Assembly (NCBI GenBank): GCA_947492235.1 | Contig: CANLLZ010000002.1 | Span: forward strand, 930,001-994,000 | Reading direction: 5' to 3' | DNA from: an uncultured Altererythrobacter sp. | GTDB taxonomy: Bacteria; Pseudomonadota; Alphaproteobacteria; Sphingomonadales; Sphingomonadaceae | DNA length: 64,000 bases | Shown here: positions 1 to 8,180 of the stretch, one piece after another | Layout of the letters: every line of letters begins with the position of its first letter | Position numbering within the stretch: the first letter of the stretch is position 1 | Made by a program: the position numbers and the translations under genes | Notes under the pieces: generated by a model | Told to the model about the DNA's origin: nothing | The model's database searches: none | The model's input: the letters and a program-made list of their open reading frames with translations, nothing else

Positions 1-713
1 CGCCGCTGCATCTCTATGCTTACGGCGCGTATGGCTATGCCGTGCCGCCCGGCTTCTCTTCCAGCCGCCTCAGCCTGCTCGACCGGGGCATGCGCTATGC
101 CATCGCGCATATTCGCGGCGGCGATGATCTGGGCCGCAACTGGTACCTGCAGGGCAAGCTGAATGAGCGGACCAATACCTTCAACGACTTCGTCGATGTG
201 GCGAAGGGTCTGATCGACAAGGGCTACACGCAAAAGGGCAAGGTCAGCGCGAGCGGCGGGAGTGCCGGCGGTGAGCTGATGGGCGTGGTGGTCAACACCG
301 ATCCCGATATCTGGGGTGCAGTCGCGGCGCATGTGCCGTTCGTCGATGTGCTCAACACGATGCTGGATGCGGAACTGCCGCTGACGCCGGGCGAATGGCC
401 CGAATGGGGCAATCCGATCGAGAGCAAGCAGGCGTTTGCTTATATCCTGAGCTACAGCCCCTACGACCAAGTCGTGGCGCAGGATTACCCGCCGCTGCTG
501 ATTACTGCGGGCCTCAACGATCCGCGCGTGACCTATTGGGAACCGGCCAAATGGACCGCCAAGCTGCGCGATGTGAAGACGGACGATAATGTTCTGCTGC
601 TGAAAACCAATATGGGCGCAGGGCATGGCGGCAAGTCGGGACGCTTCACGCGGCTGTATGAAACGGCTGAGGAGTTTGCGTTCCTGCTGTGGCAGCTTGG
701 TCTGGAGGAGTGA
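1..713 (+). CDS. S9 family peptidase (prolyl oligopeptidase/oligopeptidase B type), 3' part only
   Basis: C-terminal catalytic part of a prolyl-oligopeptidase-family serine peptidase, which cleaves short peptides. The gene is already open at the window edge; the frame begins at base 3 and gives about 236 residues up to TGA at 711-713. The full alpha/beta-hydrolase triad is visible: Ser in GGSAGG (codon 261-263), Asp in GLNDPR (519-521) and His in GAGHGG (624-626). The YGAYG strand near base 20 is the usual start of the catalytic domain, so what is missing is mainly the N-terminal beta-propeller. Whether it prefers proline (POP) or basic residues (OpdB) cannot be decided from this fragment. 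The stop overlaps the next gene, suggesting one transcript. Confidence 0.93.
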   Translation, partial: PLHLYAYGAYGYAVPPGFSSSRLSLLDRGMRYAIAHIRGGDDLGRNWYLQGKLNERTNTFNDFVDVAKGLIDKGYTQKGKVSASGGSAGGELMGVVVNTDPDIWGAVAAHVPFVDVLNTMLDAELPLTPGEWPEWGNPIESKQAFAYILSYSPYDQVVAQDYPPLLITAGLNDPRVTYWEPAKWTAKLRDVKTDDNVLLLKTNMGAGHGGKSGRFTRLYETAEEFAFLLWQLGLEE

Positions 714-1114
714 GCCCCCGTTTCACGAAAACCTTCACCGCCGGGCCCAAGCACATAGATGTGATGGGCCATGTCAACAATGCGGTGTGGGTCCAGTGGA
801 TACAGGACATGGCGACCGCGCATTGGGACGCGGTGGCGCGGGCCGAGGACCGGGCGCGCTTCGTCTGGCTCGTGGTGCGGCACGAGATCGATTATCGCGG
901 CAATATTGCTGAGGGTGAGAGCGCTGTGGGCGAGACGTTCATTCCGGGTGAGCCAACGGGCGCGAAGTTCGACCGCCGCGTCGACTTCCGCAATGATGCG
1001 GGCAAGGTGATCGTCAGCGCCAATACGACTTGGGCCATGCTTGACGCTGAAACCCTACGCCCGCAACGCGTCCGGGCGGAGATCGCCGCGCCGTTTTTTG
1101 AGGATACCGAATGA
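710..1114 (+). CDS. acyl-CoA thioesterase (4HBT hotdog family)
   Basis: Small hotdog-fold thioesterase of about 134 residues, expected to hydrolyse acyl-CoA thioesters in the cytoplasm. The N-terminal block HIDVMGHVNNAVWVQW has the Asp-x-x-x-His-x-N-N signature of the 4-hydroxybenzoyl-CoA thioesterase superfamily. GTG at 710 overlaps the peptidase stop (GTGA), typical of coupled translation, but the GGAGG at 704-708 lies very close to it. GTG at 689 in the same frame is an alternative that adds seven residues. The gene ends in an ATGA overlap with the next gene, so peptidase, thioesterase and oxidoreductase probably form one operon. The substrate is unknown. Confidence 0.88.
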   Translation: MSPRFTKTFTAGPKHIDVMGHVNNAVWVQWIQDMATAHWDAVARAEDRARFVWLVVRHEIDYRGNIAEGESAVGETFIPGEPTGAKFDRRVDFRNDAGKVIVSANTTWAMLDAETLRPQRVRAEIAAPFFEDTE

Positions 1115-2391
1115 CGACTGAAGCAACTGGCAACCCGCTGTTCCAGCCGCTCACGCTGCCCAATGGCAGCACCATTCCCAACCGCATCTGCAAGGCGGCG
1201 ATGGAGGAAAATCTGGCCGAGCAGCCGGGGCAATATCCGGGCGAGCGGCTGTTTACCCTCTACGAGCGTTGGGCGCGCGGCGGCACCGGGCTGATCCTGT
1301 CGGGCAATGTGATGGTTGATCCTTCTGCGCTGACCGGGCCCGGCGGCGTTGTTCTGGAAAAAGGCACCGATCTCACCCCCTTCATCAACTGGGCGCGGAT
1401 CGGCAAATCGGGCGGCGGGCAGTTCTGGCTGCAGATCAGCCATCCCGGCCGCCAGTTGTACAAATCGCTGGGCGAAACCGCCGTCAGCCCGTCCGATGTC
1501 TCGCTCGATCTGGGCAAGTTCTCCTCGCTCTTCGCAGAGGTCCGCCCGCTGGAAGTCAGCGAGATCGAGCGGATTATCGAGCGATTTGCCGATACGGCGG
1601 AGGAGGCCGAGAAGGCCGGTTTTGACGGCGTGCAGATCCACGGGGCGCATGGCTATCTGGTCAGCCAGTTTCTCTCCCCTCTGGCCAATCAGCGGACCGA
1701 TGAATGGGGCGGATCATTGGAAAGCCGTGCGCGGTTCCTGCTCAGGATTGTTGATGCGGTGCGCGCGCGGGTCAGTCCTACTTTCGGAGTGGGTATCAAA
1801 CTCAACAGCGCCGATTTCCAGCGCGGCGGCTTCGCGTTTGAAGACGCGCGGCAGGTGGTCGAATGGCTGGAAGGTAAGGGCTTGGATTTCGTCGAACTGT
1901 CGGGCGGCAATTACGAAAGCCCGGCAATGCAGGGCAACCCGCAAGAGGAAGGCGCGCCGCAAACCTCCACGCAGGCGCGCGAGGCCTTCTTCGTCGATTT
2001 CGCCCGCGATATCGCCAAGGTCGCGTCCATGCCGATCATGGTGACAGGAGGCATCACAAAGCTGGAGACTGCTGAGGCCGCATTGGAGCAGGACGCAAAC
2101 GGGTTCGGCGTGGCTATCATCGGCATTGCCCGCGCTTTGGCTGCCGATCCTAACCTGCCCAATCACTGGCGTGAGCGGAAGAATGCCCATGTCGAGCTGC
2201 CCGAATGCGGCTGGAAGAGCCAGACGCTGGCAGCGCTGGCGGTCATGGGCCTGACAAAGGCGCAGATCGAGCGGATGGCAAAGGGCAAGCCGCCCGGTGA
2301 TGGCGGTTCGTCTGCTGCCGCATTGCTGGCTGATCAGGTCCGCGCGGCGACCCGTGCGCGGCGCTATCGCAAATGGCGCGCCTCTGCCTGA
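1111..2391 (+). CDS. NADH:flavin oxidoreductase, Old Yellow Enzyme family
   Basis: FMN-dependent ene-reductase-type TIM barrel of 426 residues. It opens with LFQPLTLPNGSTIPNRICKA, the usual OYE start, and carries the substrate-binding HGAHGYL motif near residue 177 followed by SPLANQRTDEWGGS. MVTGGIT near residue 310 fits the phosphate-binding strand of FMN. There is no C-terminal FAD/Fe-S domain as in 2,4-dienoyl-CoA reductase, so this is the short single-domain form with a tail of about 60 residues. Its ATG overlaps the thioesterase stop. A role in reducing an activated alkene linked to acyl-CoA metabolism is plausible from the neighbour but not shown. Confidence 0.92.
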   Translation: MTTEATGNPLFQPLTLPNGSTIPNRICKAAMEENLAEQPGQYPGERLFTLYERWARGGTGLILSGNVMVDPSALTGPGGVVLEKGTDLTPFINWARIGKSGGGQFWLQISHPGRQLYKSLGETAVSPSDVSLDLGKFSSLFAEVRPLEVSEIERIIERFADTAEEAEKAGFDGVQIHGAHGYLVSQFLSPLANQRTDEWGGSLESRARFLLRIVDAVRARVSPTFGVGIKLNSADFQRGGFAFEDARQVVEWLEGKGLDFVELSGGNYESPAMQGNPQEEGAPQTSTQAREAFFVDFARDIAKVASMPIMVTGGITKLETAEAALEQDANGFGVAIIGIARALAADPNLPNHWRERKNAHVELPECGWKSQTLAALAVMGLTKAQIERMAKGKPPGDGGSSAAALLADQVRAATRARRYRKWRASA

Positions 2392-2402
2392 CGGGTGTAA
2401 TA

Positions 2403-4139
2403 TCAGGCGGCGCGCGACGCTCTTGATTGACTGCGCCGATCCTGAGCGCGCTTGCGGAAGGCGCGAAGCTTCTGACTAACCGTCCGGTTGCGGCCGCTTT
2501 CCTTGGCTTCGTAAAGAAGCTTGTCGGTCAGTGCGTAAAGATCCTCGAACGATGAATTGGGCACAGCGCTGTAGGGAATGACGGCCAGACCCATGCTGGC
2601 AGTGACCAGCCGTTCCAGCCCGTCGACCTCGCGTGCCACGCGCAGGGTAATAGCCTTGCGCAGCTGCTCGGCCCGGTCCGGGGCATCGCCGCCTTTCATT
2701 ACGAGCATGAATTCTTCCCCGCCCAGACGAATGGCGAGCGAGTGTTCGTCGCTTTGCAACACGTCGGCAGCCACCCGGATCACATCGTCGCCCACGCCGT
2801 GCCCGGCCGTATCGTTGACCTGCTTGAATTCGTCGAGATCGAGCAGCGCGAAAGTATCATGGCCCGATTTGTGAAGCGCTTCGATCCGGTCTTCCAGCGC
2901 GCGGCGATTATATAGCCCGGTCATCGGGTCGCGCTCGGACAGCTTTTCGAGAATGCGCGCCTCGCTCTGCGCATCGTCACGTTCGCGCCGCAGCAGCACG
3001 AGGCGGTGGGCAACACCGATACCGGTAACAACGACTTCGAATCCCATGGCCAGAAACGGTGCCAGCACCCCCCAACGCGGTTCGGCTTGCAAGCCGAGGC
3101 CGGTAGCGGTCATATCAAGGCCCACGATAATGGCCGGGGTCCAAGCTGCGATTTGGTATCGTACCCACAGACTTCCGCGCTGCACTGCCTGCGCCATCGC
3201 CGCCAATGACGCGAAACATATCGGGAAGAAGGCGAGCAAAAAGATGGTTCGCCCCAGCCAGGAAAATGGCGGGATACCCGCAGCGATGCCGCCTGCAATC
3301 ACAAGGGCCAGCAGGCCTGATCCCTTAAGCGCACGGCGCACCACCGGGCTAATCGCGCCCTGTTCGAGGAACGTTGCAGCGAAGAAGCCGCCAAGAGCTA
3401 CGATGAGGACATAGCCAATCTCTGTCAGGGTCACGAGAGCGTACGTGTCCAAACCCAGCATGCCGGTTGCCAGCCCGCTGGCTGCCGAAAGGGTCATCAG
3501 CATGCCCAGCGACATGCCGGCATGATAGAGCATGAAAGAGCGTTGCAGTGCGGGAAACAGGGTCAGATTGAGAAAAAGGGGCGCGCAGACCAGCCCAAAT
3601 ATCGCGCCGACGATAATTGTATAATGCTCCGGCCATCCGGCAGTGGCGGCGGAATGGATCAGCCGGGCATCTGCACCGGTCGCGGCATAATTTGCCCCAA
3701 CCAGTCTGACATAGAATGTCTCTGCCTTCAGCCCGGTGCCCGGCAAGGGCACGGCAACATAGGGTCCGTTGTCTGCCGGACGGATCGCAGCGCCCGAATG
3801 GCTCTGATAGGCAATTTCGCGTCCGTCTTTGATGGAATAGATCTCAATCGACTCAATCTGGGCCAAGCGAAGGAAAAGCTCTGTTGGCTGGGCCGAAAAG
3901 GGATCGGCGGGCGCGTCGAATTTCAGCCAGGCTGCAGGCTCCCCCGTGTGCCATTCTCCGGACCGGCAGATCCAGCCCTTGCTGTCGGCCCGAACCGTGT
4001 TGAGCGTCGCCTCCAGCGACGCGCCCCGGTGGCAATCCGCCCCATGGATCACGGCGGCGTGTGCAGGTGCCGCCCAGACAGAAATAATGCCGCACACAAG
4101 CGCGCACAGAATTATCCAAAGGAAGCTGACCCGGCCCAT
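2403..4139 (-). CDS. diguanylate cyclase with 7TMR-DISM membrane sensor
   Basis: Membrane sensor of 578 residues that should make cyclic di-GMP from two GTP. A signal peptide (about 1-29, ending AHA) precedes a periplasmic region of the 7TMR-DISMED type (about 35-165), seven hydrophobic segments (about 175-385), a short charged linker with coiled-coil character, and a GGDEF domain. The active-site loop reads GGEEF at residues 473-477, a functional variant, and ERDPMTGLYNRRAL is the usual domain entry. No RxxD inhibitory I-site precedes GGEEF, so product inhibition may be lacking. The ligand is unknown. Start at ATG 4139. The gene converges on the oxidoreductase with an 11-bp gap and is transcribed alone. 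Confidence 0.92.
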   Translation of the reverse strand: MGRVSFLWIILCALVCGIISVWAAPAHAAVIHGADCHRGASLEATLNTVRADSKGWICRSGEWHTGEPAAWLKFDAPADPFSAQPTELFLRLAQIESIEIYSIKDGREIAYQSHSGAAIRPADNGPYVAVPLPGTGLKAETFYVRLVGANYAATGADARLIHSAATAGWPEHYTIIVGAIFGLVCAPLFLNLTLFPALQRSFMLYHAGMSLGMLMTLSAASGLATGMLGLDTYALVTLTEIGYVLIVALGGFFAATFLEQGAISPVVRRALKGSGLLALVIAGGIAAGIPPFSWLGRTIFLLAFFPICFASLAAMAQAVQRGSLWVRYQIAAWTPAIIVGLDMTATGLGLQAEPRWGVLAPFLAMGFEVVVTGIGVAHRLVLLRRERDDAQSEARILEKLSERDPMTGLYNRRALEDRIEALHKSGHDTFALLDLDEFKQVNDTAGHGVGDDVIRVAADVLQSDEHSLAIRLGGEEFMLVMKGGDAPDRAEQLRKAITLRVAREVDGLERLVTASMGLAVIPYSAVPNSSFEDLYALTDKLLYEAKESGRNRTVSQKLRAFRKRAQDRRSQSRASRAA

Positions 4140-4213
4140 GGGCCAAGGTCTAGGCCGGGGTGCCCTAAATTAGGGTTAAGACCAGCTTAAAATTGCCCTT
4201 AGTTTCGCGCAGC

Positions 4214-5335
4214 TCAGTCCATCGCCAGCAAGCGGTCGATGCTGCGGTAATCATAGCCCAGCTCGGTCGCCACCGCCTTGTAAGTGACCTCGCCTTTGTG
4301 GACGTTCAATCCCTCGGCCAGATGGGGGTTTTCGCGTAGCGCGTCTTTCCAGCCCAGCTTCGCAATTCGCAGGGCATGCGGCAGGGTCACATTGTTGAGC
4401 GCATAAGTGCTCGTGCGGGCGACGGCGCCCGGCATATTGGCGACACAGTAATGGACGATGTCGTCCACCACATAGGTCGGATCGGCATGGGTGGTTGCCT
4501 TGCTGGTTTCAAAACAGCCGCCTTGGTCGATCGCCACATCGACCAGCACTGCGCCTGGCTTCATTTCTCTGAGCATTTCCCGGCTGACCAGCTTGGGCGC
4601 GGCGGCGCCCGGGATCAGCACTGCGCCGATCACCAGATCGGCCTGGCGCAGCGAATCTTCCAGATTGGTCTTGTTGGAGAACCGCGTGCTGGCGCGTGCT
4701 TCGAAGAAGGTCCCGACCTTCTCCAGCACTTCGGGATCGCGGTCGAGAATCTCGACATCGCCGCCCAGACCCACGGCCATCTGCGCGGCGTTAAAGCCGA
4801 CGACACCGCCGCCGATTACAACGACTTTCGCAGGCAAAACGCCCGGCACGCCGCCGATCAGCACGCCGCGCCCGCCATGAGCCTTTTCCAAAGCACTGGC
4901 ACCTGCCTGAATGCTCATCCGGCCAGCCACTTGGCTCATCGGGGTGAGCAGCGGCAGGCGTCCGCCGGGGCCGGTGACCGTCTCATACGCAATCGCCGTC
5001 ACGCCCGATTCCAGCAGGTCCTTCGTCTGCTCCGGATCGGGGGCCAGATGCAGATAAGTATAGAGGATCTGCCCCTCGCGCAGTTTCTTGCGCTCCTCTG
5101 CCTGCGGCTCCTTTACCTTCACCACCATCTCGCATTCCGCGAAGATCGGGTCGGGGCCGTCGACGATGGTGGCACCGGCATCGGTATACTGGGCATCCGT
5201 TGCCCCGATACCCAGACCCGCTCCGCTCTGGATCCAGACTTCGTTGCCACGGTGCGTCAATTCCCGCGCGCTTTCGGGCGTCAGGCCGACGCGGTATTCG
5301 TGGTTTTTGATTTCGGAGGGGCAACCGATGCGCAT
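4214..5335 (-). CDS. ald: alanine dehydrogenase
   Basis: NAD-dependent L-alanine dehydrogenase (alanine to pyruvate plus ammonia), 373 residues, close to the usual 371. It starts MRIGCPSEIKNHEYRVGLTP, a family hallmark, at ATG 5335. The frame remains open upstream, but an AAAGGA ribosome site and the conserved N-terminus fix this start. YTYLHLAPDPEQ holds the substrate-side His near residue 96, and VVIGGGVVGFNAA is the Rossmann glycine motif. It is divergent from the porin gene, with a 186-bp spacer that holds a Pho box nearer the porin. It links amino-acid nitrogen to central carbon. Confidence 0.95.
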   Translation of the reverse strand: MRIGCPSEIKNHEYRVGLTPESARELTHRGNEVWIQSGAGLGIGATDAQYTDAGATIVDGPDPIFAECEMVVKVKEPQAEERKKLREGQILYTYLHLAPDPEQTKDLLESGVTAIAYETVTGPGGRLPLLTPMSQVAGRMSIQAGASALEKAHGGRGVLIGGVPGVLPAKVVVIGGGVVGFNAAQMAVGLGGDVEILDRDPEVLEKVGTFFEARASTRFSNKTNLEDSLRQADLVIGAVLIPGAAAPKLVSREMLREMKPGAVLVDVAIDQGGCFETSKATTHADPTYVVDDIVHYCVANMPGAVARTSTYALNNVTLPHALRIAKLGWKDALRENPHLAEGLNVHKGEVTYKAVATELGYDYRSIDRLLAMD

Positions 5336-5447
5336 GGCTTTGGTCCTTTGGGATAGTGCGAATGCGGTCGTTACAAACGAAACAAGAAGGCCACAAGGTG
5401 CGGCGGGGCAGCAGGCCGGCAATATCAGTGGGGGATAAGTGCAGCGC

Positions 5448-5487
5448 TTGTAACAGGACTGTCACACAGTGGTCATACGGGCGTCAC
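5448..5487 (+). promoter_or_regulatory. Pho box (PhoB operator) upstream of the porin gene
   Basis: Four 7-mers spaced at exactly 11 bp: TTGTAAC (5448), CTGTCAC (5459), TGGTCAT (5470) and GCGTCAC (5481). This matches the tandem CTGTCAT repeats with 11-bp period bound by phosphorylated PhoB. It lies 35 bp before the preferred porin start, and the downstream pair (porin, PstS) are classical phosphate-starvation genes. Only the role of PhoB is inferred; the repeat is read directly. Confidence 0.85.
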
Positions 5488-5521
5488 CGATATGAAACAC
5501 GGGCGCAAAAGGTACCCCAAA

Positions 5522-6919
5522 ATGACCAACCGCCAAATGGCCAGCCGATTGTGCAGAGCTACGTTGGCAGCGACTGTCGCTGCAGCTGCATTGACCGCGC
5601 ATGCTGCTCCTGCAGCCGCGCAGGACGCTGCAGCGGATGCATCGCTGACGATGCAGGAAGAGCTCGCTTTGATGCGCGCGCAGATGGATGCGATGGCGCA
5701 GCGTATTGCGACACTGGAGGCAGAGCTGGAATCGGCGCAGGCTGTCCCGGCAGCAGTCGCCGCTGTGCCTCCACCAGCGCCTGCTCCTGCCGCCGCGCCG
5801 GACACGCAGATTACCTTCAAGGGTGCACCCGAAATCAAGGGCAAGGGCGGTTGGAGCTTCAAGCCGCGCGGCCGCCTTCAGTATGATGCTGGTATTGTCG
5901 AGGCTCCCAATGCAACGGGCCGCGATGAAGGCTTCGGCAATGATCTGCGCCGTGCCCGTCTGGGCGTGTCGGGCGATATGCCGGGCGGTTTCGGCTATAA
6001 ATTCGAAGTCGACGTTGCCAACAGCGATCTGGCGGTGACCGATGCGCTTATCTCCTACGAAGATGGCGATGTCGAAATCAGCGTTGGCCAGTTCAACAAC
6101 TTCCAGGGTCTGGAAGAACTGACCAGCAGCCTGCACACCAGCTTTATCGAGCGTGCGGCCTTTACCGATGCGTTTGGTTTCGTCCGCCGCGTGGGCGTTG
6201 GCGTGCAATATTCTCCGGGCGATGTGTTGATTCAGGGCGGCGTGTTCAGCGACAATATGGATGTGTTGCCGAGCGATGACTGGAGCGCGAACGGCCGGGT
6301 GGTCTACATGCCGAAGCTTGGCGACGCGCAGCTCCACCTTGGTGCATCGGTCCATTACCGCGAATACGCAGCCGGCGGCACCGTACGATATCGCCAGCGC
6401 CCTCTGGTTTCCTTCACCTCGGAGCGGTTCATCAACACCGATCGCTTCTCTGCCTCCAGCGAGCTGGGTTATGGCGCGGAGGCCGCAGTCATTTCCGGCC
6501 CGTTCCACGCGGCTGTCGAAGGGCGCTGGCAGAATGTCAGCCGTCCCGGAATGCTGGCCGATCCGACCTTTTTCGGCGGCTATGCAGAGGTCGGCTATTA
6601 TCTGACCGGCGGCGATACGCGCGGCTACAAAGGTGGCAAGTTCGATCGCACGAAGCCTGCCAATCCGGTGGGCGAGGGCGGCATGGGTTCAGTGCAGGCC
6701 AACCTTCGCTATGACCGGCTGGACCTGAATGATGCTGGGATCCTGGGTGGCACACAGGACGGCTATTTCTTCAGCCTCGTGTGGAAGCCGACCGACTACA
6801 CCATGCTGCTCGCCAACTACGGGAAGCTTTCTTACGGCGATGCCTTCTACCCGGCAGCCGGCGGCGACACGTCTTACGATGTCGATGTGTTCGGCGTGCG
6901 CGCGCAGATCGACTTCTGA
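5522..6919 (+). CDS. phosphate-selective porin (OprO/OprP family)
   Basis: Outer-membrane porin of 465 residues, expected to pass phosphate or polyphosphate. Order: signal peptide ending near APAAAQ, a short coiled coil (MQEELALMRAQMDAMAQRIA), an Ala/Pro-rich linker, then a beta-barrel of the porin O/P family finishing in Phe (VRAQIDF), the outer-membrane insertion signature. The N-terminal coiled coil is common to OprO/P-like trimers. ATG 5522 follows an AAGGT ribosome site. ATG 5492, ten codons earlier, is possible but lies almost on top of the Pho box. It is followed by pstS after 76 bp, with a second Pho box between them. Confidence 0.9.
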   Translation: MTNRQMASRLCRATLAATVAAAALTAHAAPAAAQDAAADASLTMQEELALMRAQMDAMAQRIATLEAELESAQAVPAAVAAVPPPAPAPAAAPDTQITFKGAPEIKGKGGWSFKPRGRLQYDAGIVEAPNATGRDEGFGNDLRRARLGVSGDMPGGFGYKFEVDVANSDLAVTDALISYEDGDVEISVGQFNNFQGLEELTSSLHTSFIERAAFTDAFGFVRRVGVGVQYSPGDVLIQGGVFSDNMDVLPSDDWSANGRVVYMPKLGDAQLHLGASVHYREYAAGGTVRYRQRPLVSFTSERFINTDRFSASSELGYGAEAAVISGPFHAAVEGRWQNVSRPGMLADPTFFGGYAEVGYYLTGGDTRGYKGGKFDRTKPANPVGEGGMGSVQANLRYDRLDLNDAGILGGTQDGYFFSLVWKPTDYTMLLANYGKLSYGDAFYPAAGGDTSYDVDVFGVRAQIDF

Positions 6920-6931
6920 TCTGCAAGGAAA

Positions 6932-6949
6932 CCGTCACCAGACTGTCAT
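6932..6949 (+). promoter_or_regulatory. Pho box upstream of pstS
   Basis: CCGTCAC at 6932 and CTGTCAT at 6943 are exactly 11 bp apart, one PhoB dimer site, with a degenerate third unit (CGCGGCT) at 6954. It sits 47-64 bp before the pstS start, so pstS can be induced separately from the porin gene as well as by read-through. Confidence 0.78.
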
Positions 6950-6995
6950 GCAACGCGGCTAGGGCCGCCTCAAATTTCTTACAGGAACTTGCACA

Positions 6996-8039
6996 ATGAA
7001 AATGATCAAATCACTCGCTATGGCTGCCACAGCCAGTCTCGCTCTCGCCGCTTGCGGTGCGGATAGTGGCGGCGGCACGCGCGATTCCATCCGTGCGGTC
7101 GGCTCCTCGACCGTATATCCGTTTGCCAAGGCGGTGGCCGAAACCTTCACCCGCGCGACCGACTTCAATTCGCCGCTGATCGAATCGACCGGCACGGGCG
7201 GCGGCATGAAGCTGTTTTGCGCAGGCCTGGGTGCAGACACCCCCGATATGTCGAACGCCTCGCGCCGGATGAAGACCAGCGAGTTTGATACCTGCATCGA
7301 AAACGGCGTGACCGATGTGATCGAGATCCAGGTCGGCCTCGACGGGCTCGCTTTCGCTTCGGCAAAGGGCGGCATCGACATGAACCTGACGCCGGAAATC
7401 GTGTACCGCGCGATTGCCGCCAACCCCTATGGTGAAGAGCAGACGGCCGAAAAATGGTCGGACCTCGATCCCTCGCTGCCCGATCTGCCGATCCTCGTTT
7501 ACGGCCCGCCCAGCACTTCGGGCACCCGTGACGCGCTGAAGGAACTGGTGCTGATCCCGGGCTGTGAAAGCAATGCCTCGATGCAGGCGCTTGAAGAAAG
7601 CGACGAGGACGCGTTCGAGCGGACCTGCACCGAACTGCGCAGCGACGGCGCCTACGTCGATCAGGGCGAGCAGGACAACCTGATCGTGCAGAAGATCCAA
7701 GGCAATGAAAACGCTGTCGGTGTCTTCGGCTACTCCTATCTCGAAGAGAATATCGACGCGCTGCAGGGCCTGTCCATGAACGGTGTCGAGCCGACCTATG
7801 CGAACATTGCGAGCTTCGATTACCCCGGTGCCCGTCCGCTCTATGTCTACGTCAAGAAAGCGCATCTCGATGCGATCCCGGGTCTGAAGGAATATCTGAC
7901 CCAGTGGACCAAGATGTGGGACAAGGGCGGTGAACTGTCGAAAATCGGCCTGGTTGCCAACCCCGACGACGCGATGGCCAAAGCCGTGGCCGGTGCCACC
8001 GAATATGTGACCATCACCAAGGCCGATCTGGAAGGCTAA
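6996..8039 (+). CDS. pstS: phosphate ABC transporter substrate-binding lipoprotein PstS
   Basis: Periplasmic phosphate-binding protein of 347 residues. The signal ends in the lipobox LAAC, so it is probably a lipoprotein. IRAVGSSTVYPFA directly after it and TGTGGGMKLFC are the phosphate-cradle motifs of the PstS family, and GPPSTSGTRDAL is the second-lobe anion site. The genes pstC, pstA, pstB and phoU are not in this window, so pstS is split from its permease and paired with a porin. A strong intrinsic terminator follows. Regulation by PhoB is indicated by the upstream box. Confidence 0.92.
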   Translation: MKMIKSLAMAATASLALAACGADSGGGTRDSIRAVGSSTVYPFAKAVAETFTRATDFNSPLIESTGTGGGMKLFCAGLGADTPDMSNASRRMKTSEFDTCIENGVTDVIEIQVGLDGLAFASAKGGIDMNLTPEIVYRAIAANPYGEEQTAEKWSDLDPSLPDLPILVYGPPSTSGTRDALKELVLIPGCESNASMQALEESDEDAFERTCTELRSDGAYVDQGEQDNLIVQKIQGNENAVGVFGYSYLEENIDALQGLSMNGVEPTYANIASFDYPGARPLYVYVKKAHLDAIPGLKEYLTQWTKMWDKGGELSKIGLVANPDDAMAKAVAGATEYVTITKADLEG

Positions 8040-8107
8040 GCCTGCGGTAATAGCCAGCGCGATCGGGCACCCGCTCCCTCCCGCGGATCGCCCGAATGCA
8101 AAAGAGA

Positions 8108-8143
8108 AGCCCGGCAGCGCATCATGCACTGCCGGGCTTTCTT
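8108..8143 (+). terminator. intrinsic terminator after pstS
   Basis: A perfect 10-bp stem AGCCCGGCAG / CTGCCGGGCT with an 11-nt loop, followed by TTTCTT. The left side is A-rich (AAAGAGAA), so it may also end the convergent DUF389 gene transcript from the other strand. Confidence 0.9.
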
Positions 8144-8180
8144 GTGTCCTGATGAGCGCTCTTGGACGGAGCGCCGCTGA

